DNA from: Hofstenia miamia
Taxonomy: Eukaryota > Xenacoelomorpha > Acoela > Hofsteniidae
Direction of reading: 5' to 3'
DNA: 64,000 bases
Assembly (NCBI GenBank): GCA_900660155.1
Contig: CABFPE010000160.1
Location: forward strand, 364,843-428,842
Below the pieces are notes generated by a model. The model saw nothing but the letters and a program-made list of their open reading frames with translations, ran no database searches and was not told the DNA's origin. The translations under genes and the position numbers were made by a program. Positions 12,030 to 23,589 of this stretch are shown here, piece by piece. Within the stretch, counting starts at the first letter, position 1, and each line of letters begins with the position of its first letter.

Positions 12030-13980
12030 TTGTCATAAAGCAATTCTACTGTACATTATATGTTTATTCAATTCTTCTAATGGAATTACTCATTGCTATC
12101 AACTGTATTTGTTTTGAGAACAAAATTTTATAATTAGAAGCTTCCTGAATAGAAGATCTGATGACCATCGACAGATCAAATTCTATGTTAGGTTGGATCT
12201 AAAATATGTTTTCGACTGTTTCCAGGTATAATGCTGTGTGTCACCAACTCCAACTGTATTTGCTACTCTCCCCTTTTGACTTAGCCATTAAACAGAAGTG
12301 CTTTAGCCAATCATTGCTTGCTACGAATACAGATAACAACACCTAGTAATATTGATACAGGGAATTCTGCTTGACTGAAATCTGCCGAAAATTATCTGTT
12401 AAAATAGTAAAGAAAATCCTCCTCAGTACTTCATACTTGAACTTGCACAATCCAGCGTCTAAATTGTTTTTTAGAAAGCTTTCTACTAACAAAAACCTTA
12501 GAAATGGAAACCTTGCTTATAGTTAGTGTTATAGTTTTCTGTACAACTTTTTAATGTTGGAAATGTCGTTTTAATACATCAATTAACTTAATACCATTGG
12601 GTAAAAATAATAGCTCAAAATTGGAAATTTTAGGAAAAAAGTCAAATTTTAATTAAATTAGGTCACAAATGTCTGCTTGAGTGATTAGTTTTCAAAATGA
12701 ATCATTTATAGTATTTGTTTGTTGGCTTTCCTGATGCAACACATGTTGTTCGGTGGAAGCATGAAAAATCGGATACAACTTAATCTTTAGAGTTTATTTC
12801 CAATTAACTTTAGCTCTATTTCTACTAGAGTTATTTTGTGAACCAATTCGAATTGTCCGCATTTTTCAACAATTTTATCCAGGCCTGTTAAGAAATATTA
12901 AAAGACTTTTGCATTGACATATCTGTGGGGTTGGGCTTACTCATGCAATGACAAAAAATTGAGCTAAAACTTATTATTGTTCCGGAAGTCTTTCCAAAAA
13001 TATTTTTCTCGATGCAAATCCAATTTTTGTAAAAATAGTCAAATACTAATGTTCAAGGGAACAACAAATACGGTGAAATATTTTATTTTCTGAACACTGT
13101 ATGTGACCTGTTCGGGCGTGCTTCGACGAAACAGCGTCAGGTCGCCAATTAAAAGTTCGAAAGGAAAAAGTTTAAAATTCTTTATCTTGTGGTGTTTTCT
13201 GATTTTAAATATCTTCATTAGTTCGCTTAACCCTTTGAGGCTTGGTGGCACATATATGTCCCACCTAAACAAATTTGTTTTTTTAGACTGCTATAATTCA
13301 CAGTGTTTTTACATTTTACATGAATGATCTTATGACATTGGCAAGTTAATATATTTTGAAAGTTTCAGCCAAATTGAAAATTGCTCTTCAATTTTTTGTC
13401 TTTTCTACATGAGTATATATTCCTGCTTGATCACTTTGATCACTGATTTGGAAATGCATATAATTAAACGAATCATGTGTTTAAAAAGGGCGTTTGTCAA
13501 CTAATATGTGTGAAAAAAATAGTTTCTTGTCATCATTTTTTGGCAATAATTAATGAACTTCGCAAACGACCGCAGGTGCATATATGTACAACCCTAGTGT
13601 CGCATAAATGATACATTTCAAAATTCAATTTTGGTAATAGGGTCTTGCATGCCATCTGCATAATGTAATATCATATGTTTTTACTACTAAGGCAGCTTCA
13701 GTTTCCTTATGAGACTAAAAGAGTTAGTTTACGGAAACCATCAAAGATTTTGAAAAGTTCTTAGTGGAATTTGGGTTAAGGTGCTATAACTAGTTTTGTA
13801 TCACTTTAAGAATTGCTGTTCATTTTTCATATAGGAGTAAGCCAATTGCTTGAAACAATTTTAATTCAGTGGTATACGCAATAATAAATGTATTTATTAC
13901 TTTTGGCCATATTTTAAGGCCGGCAATCGATAATGACCATTGAAAATTTTTCTATCATACCATTACGAGTTATACTTAAT
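12030..13980. other. Unannotated stretch
   Basis: No gene recognised. At 13227 a TTAACCCTTTGAGG sequence looks like the start of a TTAA-type element, but a convincing matching right end was not found. Confidence 0.45.
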
Positions 13981-13983
13981 GTC

Positions 13984-15035
13984 ACAAAATCAAAATATAT
14001 TACAAATAACCGTGGGGTACCTCAGGGCACAGTTCTTGGCCCCATCCTATTTTCACTCTACGTAAATGATATAACGAAACAGATAAAAAAACAGTAATAT
14101 TTATCAATATGCGGACGATACCTGTCTCATAAGTACTAATGTAAATGCCTTTAATGCTACAAAAATTCTCCAAAATGACATCGAACATTTAACAAAGTAT
14201 TTCTCAAATAATCAATTGAAAGTAAATATTGAAAAAACACAATTTATAATTTTCTCGCCTAAAACATTTAAAAATCTCACAAAAAACATTGAACTAAATA
14301 TAAATCAAGTACCAATAAAGCAAAGTGAATCAATAAATTATTTAGGTGTTGAGATTGACAATGATTTAAATTTCGAACAATTTTTAATGACTAAAATTAA
14401 AAAAATGGCTTCTGGAGTTAGGTATCTTTACCATCTGCGAAACGTCTCAAATATATATCACAAACAATTAATAAATTCTTTTTGTTTATCTCATTTTCAA
14501 TATTTTTTCTCTTTACAAACATAAATTCAAAATATCGCATACTTCTGTCTAAAACTTTCAATTGGTCTCTTAAAACACTTAACTTTGCGCAAAAACATGA
14601 CAGTTCATCCGTTTATCGAATTCAATATAAAATATTTGCTCCTTATTACAGAATTCAAATGCATATGGTATCAATATTATTTAAGTGTAAATCTGGTACA
14701 CCTTCTCTTTCATTTTTAAAACAATATATTAAGTTAAATGACCGTTTTCAAAAAATTTTATGCTTAGATAAACATTCAAATAGTTTTCACGACATAGCAA
14801 CTAAAATTTGGAATAACTTAGACCAAGAAATTTAAATAGAAATTAACTACAAAAAATTTAGAAAAAAAGTGTGAACATTCCTCTTTCCCAGACAATGCAT
14901 ACTTAATGACAATAAATCCCCAACAAACACACACCACACAATTATATATGTATATGTTACTATTATTTTGTAAATAGTTTTTTGTTTATAGTCTTGTACT
15001 AAAGAATTTTTGCAATAAATTGCTTTTGACTCTTA
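13984..15035 (+). pseudogene. CR1/Jockey-like LINE reverse transcriptase, 3' part
   Basis: The sequence encodes the RT block RGVPQGTVLGPILFSLYVND (about 14011-14070). A shifted-frame QYADDTCL catalytic box follows at about 14105-14135, then the thumb and C-terminal region (INYLGVEIDNDLNF, 14330-14380; TKIWNNLDQEI ending 14835). At least two frame changes separate these parts, so it is inactive. The 3' untranslated part extends to about 15035 and contains AATAAA. The 5' portion with the endonuclease is missing. The order of motifs is that of non-LTR retrotransposons. Confidence 0.8.
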
Positions 15036-16304
15036 TGGCTATACCATAATATCCTACGTAATGGTATTGCATGACACCATAACATTATCGTTACATCTGC
15101 ATTGCATATTTTTCTTCTGCTGAAATAGAATTTGTTAAACAAATGTATTTACTTGGGCTATTATTCTATTGCGTAGTAGTAATCGTGTACTAACAAAAGC
15201 CTATGGCTAAGGATTGATTATAATTCCGCTCATATCTTAAATTTCACATTTTGAGCTTTTCTCTCCAGTATCTAAAGAAAGCGATGTTTTTGTGCGAATT
15301 GTAAACATAGAACTCTCCTCGAAACCATATCTACCCATGTGAAATGTTTTTCTTTACGATCGTTTTTTTCGAATGAGATGTGACCTAGGGCAGCGGAGAG
15401 TTATTATAGTTAATATTTAACCACAAACTCAAATTGTTGTCAATGCTTTGTAAAATACATTTTAAATGATTAGGAAAAGCATAATTAAAAAGCTATTAAG
15501 TTAACAAAACGTAAATATAAAATGTTGAGGTTAATGTAGTGAACAATATGTTTTGAAGTTAATAGTTAATTTTACCAATTAATTGTTTAAAACAGTAGCC
15601 AAATTTCAAATTAAGGATTTAATAAATGATTATGGTTAATGAATTTATTCTAACAATTGCAAAAATTCTCTGTATATGTGATTGAATTGAATGATGTTGA
15701 CACGCATTGGATCTTACTCTGATAAGTCACTAGATTTAAAAGTAATTTTGCTGATGGTCAATTAAGAAATTAAAATTAAGCAGGTTTGCTAAAAATTAAA
15801 TTTTTTTACTTATTACAAAAACTCACTAATGTTAATGTTTCGCCTGCATGAATTTGGACAACTGCAACTTTTCGGTTGGCCGCTAATTATATTAGTATTC
15901 GTGGCAGGCCGCGACTACCATGCTAAAAGCCGCAGCCGGCAGAATTATTAAAGCCGTTCTCAGCAGTAGATTTTTTATTGTAAGTAATGTTCACCACACT
16001 TCTTATAGATTATCTAGACTTACTCTATCCTTGAATAAACTCATTATTTAATGCAAAAACCCTGTTTAATTTAGTTTAAAAGTAATAAAATGCTAAACTT
16101 ACCTCTGCTAGAAATCGTTGTTGAAAATCGAAGATGTGGCCAGTCACAGCCAAAGCCGCAAAACACTAAGATTTTGTCAAATGAAGATTTTTATGTTATC
16201 TGGAAAATTAGCCATTTCTCTTCAACTGCCCTGAGGTCAACAAATATTCATTTATGCAACTAAATACGATTCACAAAATCTAAATTTTTACTGAATCATT
16301 TGAG
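15036..16304. other. Unannotated stretch
   Basis: AT-rich sequence between a LINE relic and the complete Tc1 element; no feature recognised. Confidence 0.5.
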
Positions 16305-16306
16305 TA

Positions 16307-17956
16307 CAGTAGCCGACAAAAGTTTGGAGACACTACATTTTTCTGCGCATGTGTAAACAAAATATATCTCTGGTGCAAGCACGTCGATAGGCAGATGGTT
16401 TGATTGACATCTATGTTGACTTTGAAGTTGTGGGTCTGCGCTGGCAGCGTAATTTTCAAGTACTTGACATGGCGCCGGCTGTCTAGCACGCAAATCATTA
16501 AAGCGGTGCGGTTTTGAGGCCCGACATAAATATGGAGACACTTGTAAATTTGCGTCATTACGCTAAATTAGACGATAATTACTGCCGCCATTGTTGTTTG
16601 CTAGTTAATCCAATATCGCGGCCAGCCTTTACCATGGCAAAGGACACTCCAATTGAAGTCCGTCGACTAGTTATTGCCAGGCACTTGGAAGGGCACAGCT
16701 ATGCCCAAATTTCTTCAATGTTCGGCGTCGGACGGAGCACAGTCGGGAAGATTGTTGCCCGCTTTAAGCAGGACGGGACGTGCGAGAAGCGACACCGCGC
16801 AGGGAGACCAAAGAAAACGACGGAGACTTCGCAGCGACATCTGGCCCGCCTGTCGAAGAGCAACCCAAAGTCGACTGCCCCCGAATTAAAGTCCGAATGG
16901 ACCGATGGAAACGCCGTTTCAGTGAGAACTGTGCAGCGAATACTGAAGAAATACGGCCTGCACGGGAGAATTGCGGCAAGAAAACCTTTTCTAAACCAAA
17001 GGCAACGAATTGCTAGGCTAAAATGGGCAAAGCGCATGCAACTGTTATCCCCCTCAGAGTGGAACAAGGTAATCTTCTCTGACGAGTCGAAAATTGAACT
17101 CCACCCGAGACGGCGCGAGTTTGTTCGTCGACCCAGCGTCCCGGAATCGCGCTTTAGCCCTCGTTACACGACGAAAACTGTAAAATTTGGGGGCGGATCC
17201 ATCATGGTTTGGGGAGCTATCTGCGCCGACGGACGTCGAGCCCTGGTGAAAGTCGACGGAACTTTGAACAGTGCCCGCTACATCGCCATTCTCGACAACG
17301 ACTTACGTCCACTGGTCTCTGATGACAGCGTCTTCCAGCAAGATGGTGCTCCTTGCCATAAATCGAGGGAGACTACCAGTTTTCTGCGTGACTCCGGGTT
17401 TGCCCTCCTCCCTGACTGGCCCGCGCAGAGCCCGGACCTCAATATTATTGAGAACTGCTGGACAGAGCTGAAGGCTAGGGTGCATCAGCGTCGCCCAGTC
17501 AACGTGCAGCACTTGTGGGAACTTTGCCAAGAGGAATTTGGCAAAATTTCAAAAGAGTTCATCGACAAACTTTATGCCTCCATGCCCGGGCGAGTTTCAG
17601 CCGTCGTGAAGGCAAAGGGGTTCTCCACTAAATTTTAAACTCTTATTTTATACTTATTTTATGTCAGTAGTCGTTTATCCTTTGAATATATTATTTGTGA
17701 CTTCCAGTTTTTATCATTTTTTTGAAATTGATGAACTGTCTCCATATTTATGTCGTAGCCTAAAATTACGTTTTTTTAGAAAAACATGATTCTGTGCAAC
17801 AGACAATGTAAAAAAATGTAATTACGTTAGGTTAATGTGAGAATAGTCTAAACTGTGATATTAAAGTGTTTAAAACACCAAGTGATAATCATATCAATAG
17901 TTAATCACAGTTTCATATATTTTTTCAAGGTGTCTCCATACTTTTGTCGGGTACTG
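16307..17956 (+). mobile_element. Complete Tc1-type transposon with doubled (IR/DR) ends
   Basis: The 1,650-bp element is flanked by TA at 16305-16306 and 17957-17958. The outer inverted repeats are CAGTAGCCGACAAAAGTTTG... at 16307 and its counterpart ending at 17956. Inner copies of the same core (CCGACATAAATATGGAGACA, 16521-16540; its reverse complement at 17736-17755) lie about 200 bp inside each end. Two repeats per end is the IR/DR arrangement known from Sleeping Beauty-like Tc1 elements, where transposase binds both. With an unbroken transposase frame between them, this copy looks structurally whole and young. Confidence 0.9.
16634..17638 (+). CDS. Tc1-family transposase, DD35E
   Basis: The 334-residue frame starts best at the ATG at 16634 (context ACCATGG). 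An in-frame ATG at 16514 would lie in the terminal repeat and give an unusual 40-residue extension. Residues 1-110 form the paired-like helix-turn-helix DNA-binding region (SYAQISSMFGVGRSTVGKIV). A GRPKK AT-hook-like motif follows at 57-61. Catalytic residues are D150 (VIFSDES), D237 (FQQDGAP) and E273 (LNIIENCW). Thirty-five residues separate D237 and E273, one more than canonical Tc1. The GGGS box is at 187-190. Length matches active relatives and no stop or frame change interrupts it. The protein would cut and rejoin the element at TA sites in the nucleus. Confidence 0.93.
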   Translation: MAKDTPIEVRRLVIARHLEGHSYAQISSMFGVGRSTVGKIVARFKQDGTCEKRHRAGRPKKTTETSQRHLARLSKSNPKSTAPELKSEWTDGNAVSVRTVQRILKKYGLHGRIAARKPFLNQRQRIARLKWAKRMQLLSPSEWNKVIFSDESKIELHPRRREFVRRPSVPESRFSPRYTTKTVKFGGGSIMVWGAICADGRRALVKVDGTLNSARYIAILDNDLRPLVSDDSVFQQDGAPCHKSRETTSFLRDSGFALLPDWPAQSPDLNIIENCWTELKARVHQRRPVNVQHLWELCQEEFGKISKEFIDKLYASMPGRVSAVVKAKGFSTKF

Positions 17957-18222
17957 TAATATATTTGCTTAATATTTTCTATAATGACCTGGAAATAAAG
18001 TTCCTGAAAATAGAAATTTATAACTTATAAATATTAGGCTTTCCAAGATACCTGTAATATTCTATAATATTTACTTCAATACATATGATGCACAAACAAA
18101 ACAAGTACTTCACACATTTTGTGAAATTGCGGATTACGTTCATTGAACCTCAAAGGAAAATGTGGAAGCGGATGATACATACGGAAATGTAATCTACGAA
18201 ACAGTATTGTATCTATGCTGAA

Positions 18223-19469
18223 ATGGTAAGCAAATTTGCCAATATTTCAGCAATTGCAATTGGATTACTGCTCTACAGTTCTGAATCATTGTTCATGACT
18301 GCATTGCTTCCTATATTTCCGTTAGCAGCGCAAAAGAGAAACATCAAACATTTCTGGATAGGATTAATTTGTGGCTGTGCGTATGCAAGTTCATTCATTA
18401 GCAGCATAATATGGCCTTCAATTATAAAGTCAAATGATCAGAGGCATGCTTACATTGTAGCTGCTTTTTTCGGGGGATTGTTCTGCATTGTATTCAGTAT
18501 ATCATTCTTCATCGATGATTCAATATTATTTATATCTTTCTGCTTACTTACTAGATTAATTAATGGAATGCTAATATCCATTGTTTATGCTTGTGCAATC
18601 CCAGTGTTAACAAACATATTCCCAGAACGTTCTGGTTCAGTAATCTCCGCTCTTCAAGCGAGCAATTATATAGGCGGAACAGTGGGGCCAGCTATAGCCA
18701 GTGGCCTATATACTCTTGGCAATGTGAAATTGCCCTTTCTTGCAATTGGAATAGTTCAGTGCGTATTATCACTCGCTGCTATTATAACTCCTTGTTATAA
18801 TCCTGTTCCTAATTTTCAAAAAGAATTGAGTAACAAAGTAGGAAAATTCGATTTCTTCAAATATATCATCAAGCCAACGCTTGTTGGTATGTCACTTTTA
18901 AGTATATGCTGTGGCGTTCTTAACGGGATTAATGTCGCCTGTACAGCAATTTTCCTCAAAACGAAGTTCAGCCTTAACGAATCCAACAATTGGTATATTT
19001 TTGTAAGTTACGGAATTAGCTTTGTTCTGCTTGCTCCATTTATTGGAATTATGGTTGACAAAGGATTGGCAGGCATTCTTATGATAATTTCTGCGGTAGC
19101 ACTCCCCTTTGTTTTGGTTGGACTCGCAATGGCACAGTCAATACCTCTTATCGCCCTTGCCTATATGCTTCAGTCAATATCCGGAGGAATCATATCCAAT
19201 GTATCAATGGTATTTTTTGTAAAGGAAGCAGATAAATGTCACTTTCAAGATTCATCAAGGCGAAAATGTTGGCTGCATCTTTGAATTCCTTCATTAGGGC
19301 ATCATCAAGAACATTTGGTGCATGGATTATAGGCGGCGTAATGATTCAATTTATAACAGTTGAAACAATTTGGCTTATAGCGGCAGTAGTTTCAGCAATC
19401 TGCTCCATAACAACCATTTTTGTCATGATAAAGCAAAACTATTGTCGAAAAATATATTATAATGAATAA
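18223..19469 (+). CDS. MFS transporter, SLC18/vesicular-amine-transporter-like, with late frame change
   Basis: The predicted protein is a polytopic membrane transporter of the major facilitator superfamily. The first frame (18223-19284) gives about ten hydrophobic segments, and a frame overlapping from 19236 to 19469 supplies the remaining ones (SSRTFGAWIIGGVMIQF and IAAVVSAICSITTIFVMI). The topology and segments such as AIPVLTNIFPERSGSVISAL and SNYIGGTVGPAIASGLY fit the SLC18/SLC18B1-type drug:H+ antiporter branch, which moves amines or polyamines across vesicle or plasma membranes. The gene is intronless here. The reading frame must change between about 19240 and 19285; this may be a sequencing indel, a mutation making a pseudogene, or an unusual splice. 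Substrate cannot be inferred. Confidence 0.75.
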
Positions 19470-19477
19470 ATAAATTC

Positions 19478-19521
<44 letters not shown>

Positions 19522-19706
19522 GTGCAATTAAATATTTATCTCACATTATGCAAGTAGGAAAAGTGATTTTTAACCCAATTTTACTATTAAACGCTTCCAA
19601 TTCGTAGTGATCGAGAGTTTTTGTAATAGAATCTAAGGTATAGCATTCAAGAGAATGCCAATATATTTTGGATGCACAAACATTTCTAGGGTATTATGAG
19701 ATTCTA

Positions 19707-19743
<37 letters not shown>

Positions 19744-19899
19744 NGTGTGCAGGGGCGCAAATCCATTTTTTGAGGTGAGGGGATGATATTGGAAAGGTCA
19801 AAATTATACCTAATTCATCAGATCAAATATAAGCAAAATTTTCATAGAATGATAGGCAGTCGACAACATTATGTCACATAACTACATGAAAAGAGTAAN
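19744..19899. other. N-bounded duplicate of 20280-20434
   Basis: The sequence between Ns at 19744 and 19899 (GTGTGCAGGGGCGCAAATCC...) is an exact-looking copy of 20280-20434. Both Ns touch TA microsatellites. CAGGGGCG is a common hAT terminal start, so the real copy at 20286 may be a hAT end; the N-bounded one is probably an assembly insertion. Confidence 0.6.
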
Positions 19900-19937
<38 letters not shown>

Positions 19938-20029
19938 TAATTTAAATTTAGACTTCAATGCCTTGCTACTGGTTTCAATACATTTGACACTTTTCCTTTG
20001 TTATGGTATCATTGCTACATATTTTAACA

Positions 20030-20260
20030 CATTTGCCAATTTTTTCAGTCTACACAGCGTTTTTGACTTTGTATGCTCTCCCACTTTATAAAGCGTTTCT
20101 AAACTTATACATCTTTTTCGCCTTGTATGGCATTCCACTTTACTTGAAGTTTCTAAACGTATACAACTTTTTCGCCTTGTATTGCATTCCACTTTTCTTG
20201 AAGTTTTTAAACTTATACAACTTTTTTTTTACCTTGAATGACATCTCATTGTATTTCTAT
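20030..20260. repeat. 54-bp minisatellite, about four copies
   Basis: Successive units share CGCCTTGTATGGCATTCCAC, then a CTTGAAGTTTCTAAAC core and TATACAACTTTTT. Units start near 20065, 20119 and 20173, a period of 54 bp, with decayed copies at either side. Because 54 is divisible by three, the block stays open in one frame, but the hydrophobic repeat peptide looks incidental. Confidence 0.75.
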
Positions 20261-20434
20261 TTACTGGTTCTACTTACTGGGTGTGCAGGGGCGCAAATCC
20301 ATTTTTTGAGGTGAGGGGATGATATTGGAAAGGTCAAAATTATACCTAATTCATCAGATCAAATATAAGCAAAATTTTCATAGAATGATAGGCAGTCGAC
20401 AACATTATGTCACATAACTACATGAAAAGAGTAA

Positions 20435-21300
20435 ATCTTAATTTTTCTAATTATTTGAAAACTTGGCATAAAAATAATATTTATAAATATCATATAAATA
20501 CAGTTAATATTTTTTGATTAACAACAACAAACTTTCTAAAAATTGCCGAATATATTTCTTCTGATGTCCGACTTTGAAGCACACACTTTGGCAAGTTTAT
20601 TTATGTCCAATTCATCCAGTTTATCGCGTTGGACTTGACAGAGGAAAACATAGTTCAGCCACTTTTGTACCATGGTGCTGCGGATTGGACAGATAAGCAT
20701 ACATGGGGAAATTAAATTTCCTTAATTTTCAGTATGTCTTCGCAGTGCCAATCCTTGGTGAAGCAAATTACAAACGAGAACACCTTGGATGTAATATATT
20801 TAAAGACTTGATTATACATATGTAAATCACTTTATAATATTTGATAAAATATATTTACTATTTAATATTATTTCTTTGTTGTCTTTTGAATGTGTTGCTA
20901 TAAAGCTCAGATGAGTCAACGTCAAGATATGGAAAAAGAATTTGAGCAATTGTCAAGCTTTTGAACAAAGTCAGTCATGAGTCGAAAATGGGTATTTTGG
21001 TATTATTGCGAAATAATGTGGAACAATACGAAATTTCTTCTATGAAAATAGTAAGAAAAATATGATGGTTTATCACTTGTGCAATGCAACTTTTCTACGT
21101 TATAGACAATTTTTTCACATAATTTAGCCTACACCTATACAACCATCATTAAGGCTGGCTAGAGCACTTATGTGCCCCGTATCTCAGTCAGAGGAGAAGA
21201 GTTTCAAACACAAGCTGTCACCCTCCTAGTTCTCCCTAATTTTAGTAGGAAACACCACCTTTTTTGTGGTTGGGCTATCTTAGGAAATTTCAATTCTTCG
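20435..21300. other. Mostly unrecognised, possible hAT remnant
   Basis: A minus-strand peptide at about 20540-20690 (RDKLDELDINKLAKVCA) could be a decayed coding remnant. It is not assignable to a family with confidence. Nothing else is seen. Confidence 0.25.
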
Positions 21301-21303
21301 TAA

Positions 21304-21610
21304 AGTAGTGTACACACTTCCAACTTTCTAGGTAATTATATAGTTCACAACGAAAATATTTGCGTACACAGGTTAGAACTTTGTGCGCAACTTTTTAGTT
21401 GAATTATATTTAATGCCATTTTTAAAAATTAAATCTACAAGTAAAATGCACTACGATCAATACAATCAAGCAGTCTGTGAGAAGTGACAAAATCCTAACA
21501 TATAATTTAAAAGTTCACAACAAAGTTAGAATCGCGTACACACTTATTACTTTCGTTTTGCGCCTCATTAAATCAAGAAACGTTGCGCGCAAAATTGTGC
21601 GTACGCTACT
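21304..21610. mobile_element. PIF/Harbinger-like MITE (TAA target duplication)
   Basis: The 307-bp element begins AGTAGTGTACACAC and ends with GTGCGTACGCTACT, imperfect inverted repeats. TAA flanks it at 21301-21303 and 21611-21613. A three-base TWA duplication is the PIF/Harbinger signature. Internal GCGCAA/TTGCGC and TAGTTCACAAC-like words recur in inverted orientation. There is no coding capacity. Confidence 0.65.
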
Positions 21611-22204
21611 TAACTCACAGTTTCTTAAACCCATTACCAGAGAATGAGAAAGGCAAATCTGAGAGTCATTCTCATATTAAGGCTGTGTACTGCCACAAAT
21701 AAGTACCTTTAGTTACATTTCACAACTTGCTACTAATTAAATTTAAGCATTTATTCTATTTTGTTCTGTGCGGAGTATGTACCAGGGATCGTTAGATTTT
21801 AATCGCGATTAATCGTATGAAAAAAACATTTGGCGATAGATTAATCGTATTCGCTGCTGCCAGAAGATTAATAATCGCGATTAATCGTCGATTAATCTAC
21901 TTCTGATTAAAAATATTCAAAATAAAATATATCAATTGGAAGATATTCAAATTAGAAATATCAACTATTATTGTTATTTGAGATTATTTCTTGAAGTCAT
22001 TTTACTCCGCATGTGCTTGTTAGGGTAAAGAAATTTGGATCTCTAAGTTGAGGGGTAATAAACGATTTGGTAATCAGATAAAAGCATAACCAGCTATGCT
22101 GAACAGTCTCTCAACCTGATTAGAAGTTGGCGTGATAAAATCGAGGATACTTATATATAGAATTAGGCGACATTCGACGCTTTCTAGGTATGTTAGATGC
22201 CTAA

Positions 22205-22429
22205 GGCCACGGTTAGACTAGTGATTGTTTTAAAAGTGATCTATCACATTTGAAAGAATTGCATGTCTAACCACCCGAGATAATTCGCGACGTGACGATC
22301 ACAAGGAAATCGAACGAGCACGAATTTTTCGTGATCGTCACATCGCTAATTATCTCGGGTGGTTAGACGTGCGATTCAATCAAAATGTGATAGATCACTT
22401 TCGAACCAATCACTAGTCTAACTGTGGCC
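22205..22429. mobile_element. Palindromic Harbinger-like MITE nested in the hAT element
   Basis: This 225-bp sequence is a near-perfect long palindrome. The left arm GGCCACGGTTAGACTAGTGA pairs with the right end TCACTAGTCTAACTGTGGCC, and pairing continues for about 100 bp to the centre. TAA flanks it at 22202-22204 and 22430-22432, as in PIF/Harbinger. As single-stranded DNA or RNA it would fold into one long hairpin. It inserted into the hAT element, so it is younger. The same MITE recurs at 22782-23006 in the duplicated block. Confidence 0.85.
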
Positions 22430-22781
22430 TAATCATGACGTTCCTCTTCTACGTCCGGTCTTAAGGTTTTCTTTTGTAAGACATGCCGCAAGAATAGTGG
22501 TCATAGCTAAGATCAAACCGAAAATGAACACTGAATGCATAAGCATCAACTTAATTAGAATAATCTAGATTAATCGAGCACGCTGTTTACGATTAATCTA
22601 ATCTACTTGACCAGCACGATAGATTAATCCANTAATAAACGATTTGGTAATCAGATAAAAGCATAACCAGCTATGCTGAACAGTCTCTCAACCTGATTAG
22701 AAGTTGGCGTGATAAAATCGAGGATACTTATATATAGAATTAGGCGACATTCGACGCTTTCTAGGTATGTTAGATGCCTAA

Positions 22782-23006
22782 GGCCACGGTTAGACTAGTG
22801 ATTGTTTTAAAAGTGATCTATCACATTTGAAAGAATTGCATGTCTAACCACCCGAGATAATTAGCGACGTGACGATCACAAAGAAATCGAATGAGCATGA
22901 TTTCTTAGTGATCGTCACATCGCTAATTATCTCGGGTGGTTAGACGTGCGATTCAATCAAAATGTGATAGATCACTTTCGAACCAATCACTAGTCTAACT
23001 GTGGCC
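22782..23006. mobile_element. Second occurrence of the palindromic MITE (duplicated block)
   Basis: Same MITE as at 22205-22429, inside the segment repeated after the N at 22632. A few base differences at the palindrome centre separate the two. This favours two alleles joined in the assembly over exact sequence reuse. Confidence 0.7.
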
Positions 23007-23589
23007 TAATCATGACGTTCCTCTTCTACGTCCGGTCTTAAGGTTTTCTTTTGTAAGACATGCCGCAAGAATAGTGGTCATAGCTAAGATCAAACCGAAA
23101 ATGAACACTGAATGCATAAGCATCAACTTAATTAGAATAATCTAGATTAATCGAGCACGCTGTTTACGATTAATCTAATCTACTTGACCAGCACGATAGA
23201 TTAATCCATCCGATTAATCTCGATTAATCGCGTTGACGATTAATCATGTTGGATCCCTGGTATGTACTGCTCTCATTAAGTAGCTTAGACACTTACAACT
23301 TTTTTTAACACATTGTGTATAACTTTGGTCAATTTTTCTTTTAAATACTTTTCAAAATTTCAACCACGTAAATTTCAGTGCCTTTCTTCAAGACTGTTTT
23401 TCTGTAAATGACTCTTAAGTGTAAAATGAATTTTTTTTAAATTCATTTGATTATTACTATGTTTACAATATATTTACAGATTTTCAAATTGTTGCTAGTT
23501 AAGCGAATTATAAGAAGTATATCCTGACCAAGACTTATTGTATTGCTAATCTAAGAGTAAAAATGAGCGCAAATGTAACCCATAATTTC

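Larger units (their letters stand above)
21783..23259. mobile_element. Non-autonomous hAT element with GATTAATC-rich ends
   Basis: The element starts CAGGGATC at 21783 and ends GATCCCTG at 23259. It is flanked by a perfect 8-bp duplication GTATGTAC (21775-21782 and 23260-23267), the hAT hallmark. Both ends are packed with GATTAATC/CGATTAATCG words, probably transposase-binding sub-terminal repeats. No transposase is encoded. The interior 22056-22631 is repeated almost exactly after the N at 22632, so the real element is probably about 0.9 kb and the extra copy is an assembly artefact or second allele. Confidence 0.85.

Noticed and set aside
13227-13775. piggyBac-type MITE from TTAACCC to GGGTTAA
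   Set aside because: Only CCC next to TTAA is shared by the two ends; no longer inverted repeat is present.
16280-17067. Minus-strand frames over the Tc1 element
   Set aside because: They are shadows of the transposase frame and terminal repeat on the opposite strand.
19900-20314. Membrane protein gene in the 54-bp repeat region
   Set aside because: The hydrophobic frames come from T-rich minisatellite and TA tract sequence and have no other support.
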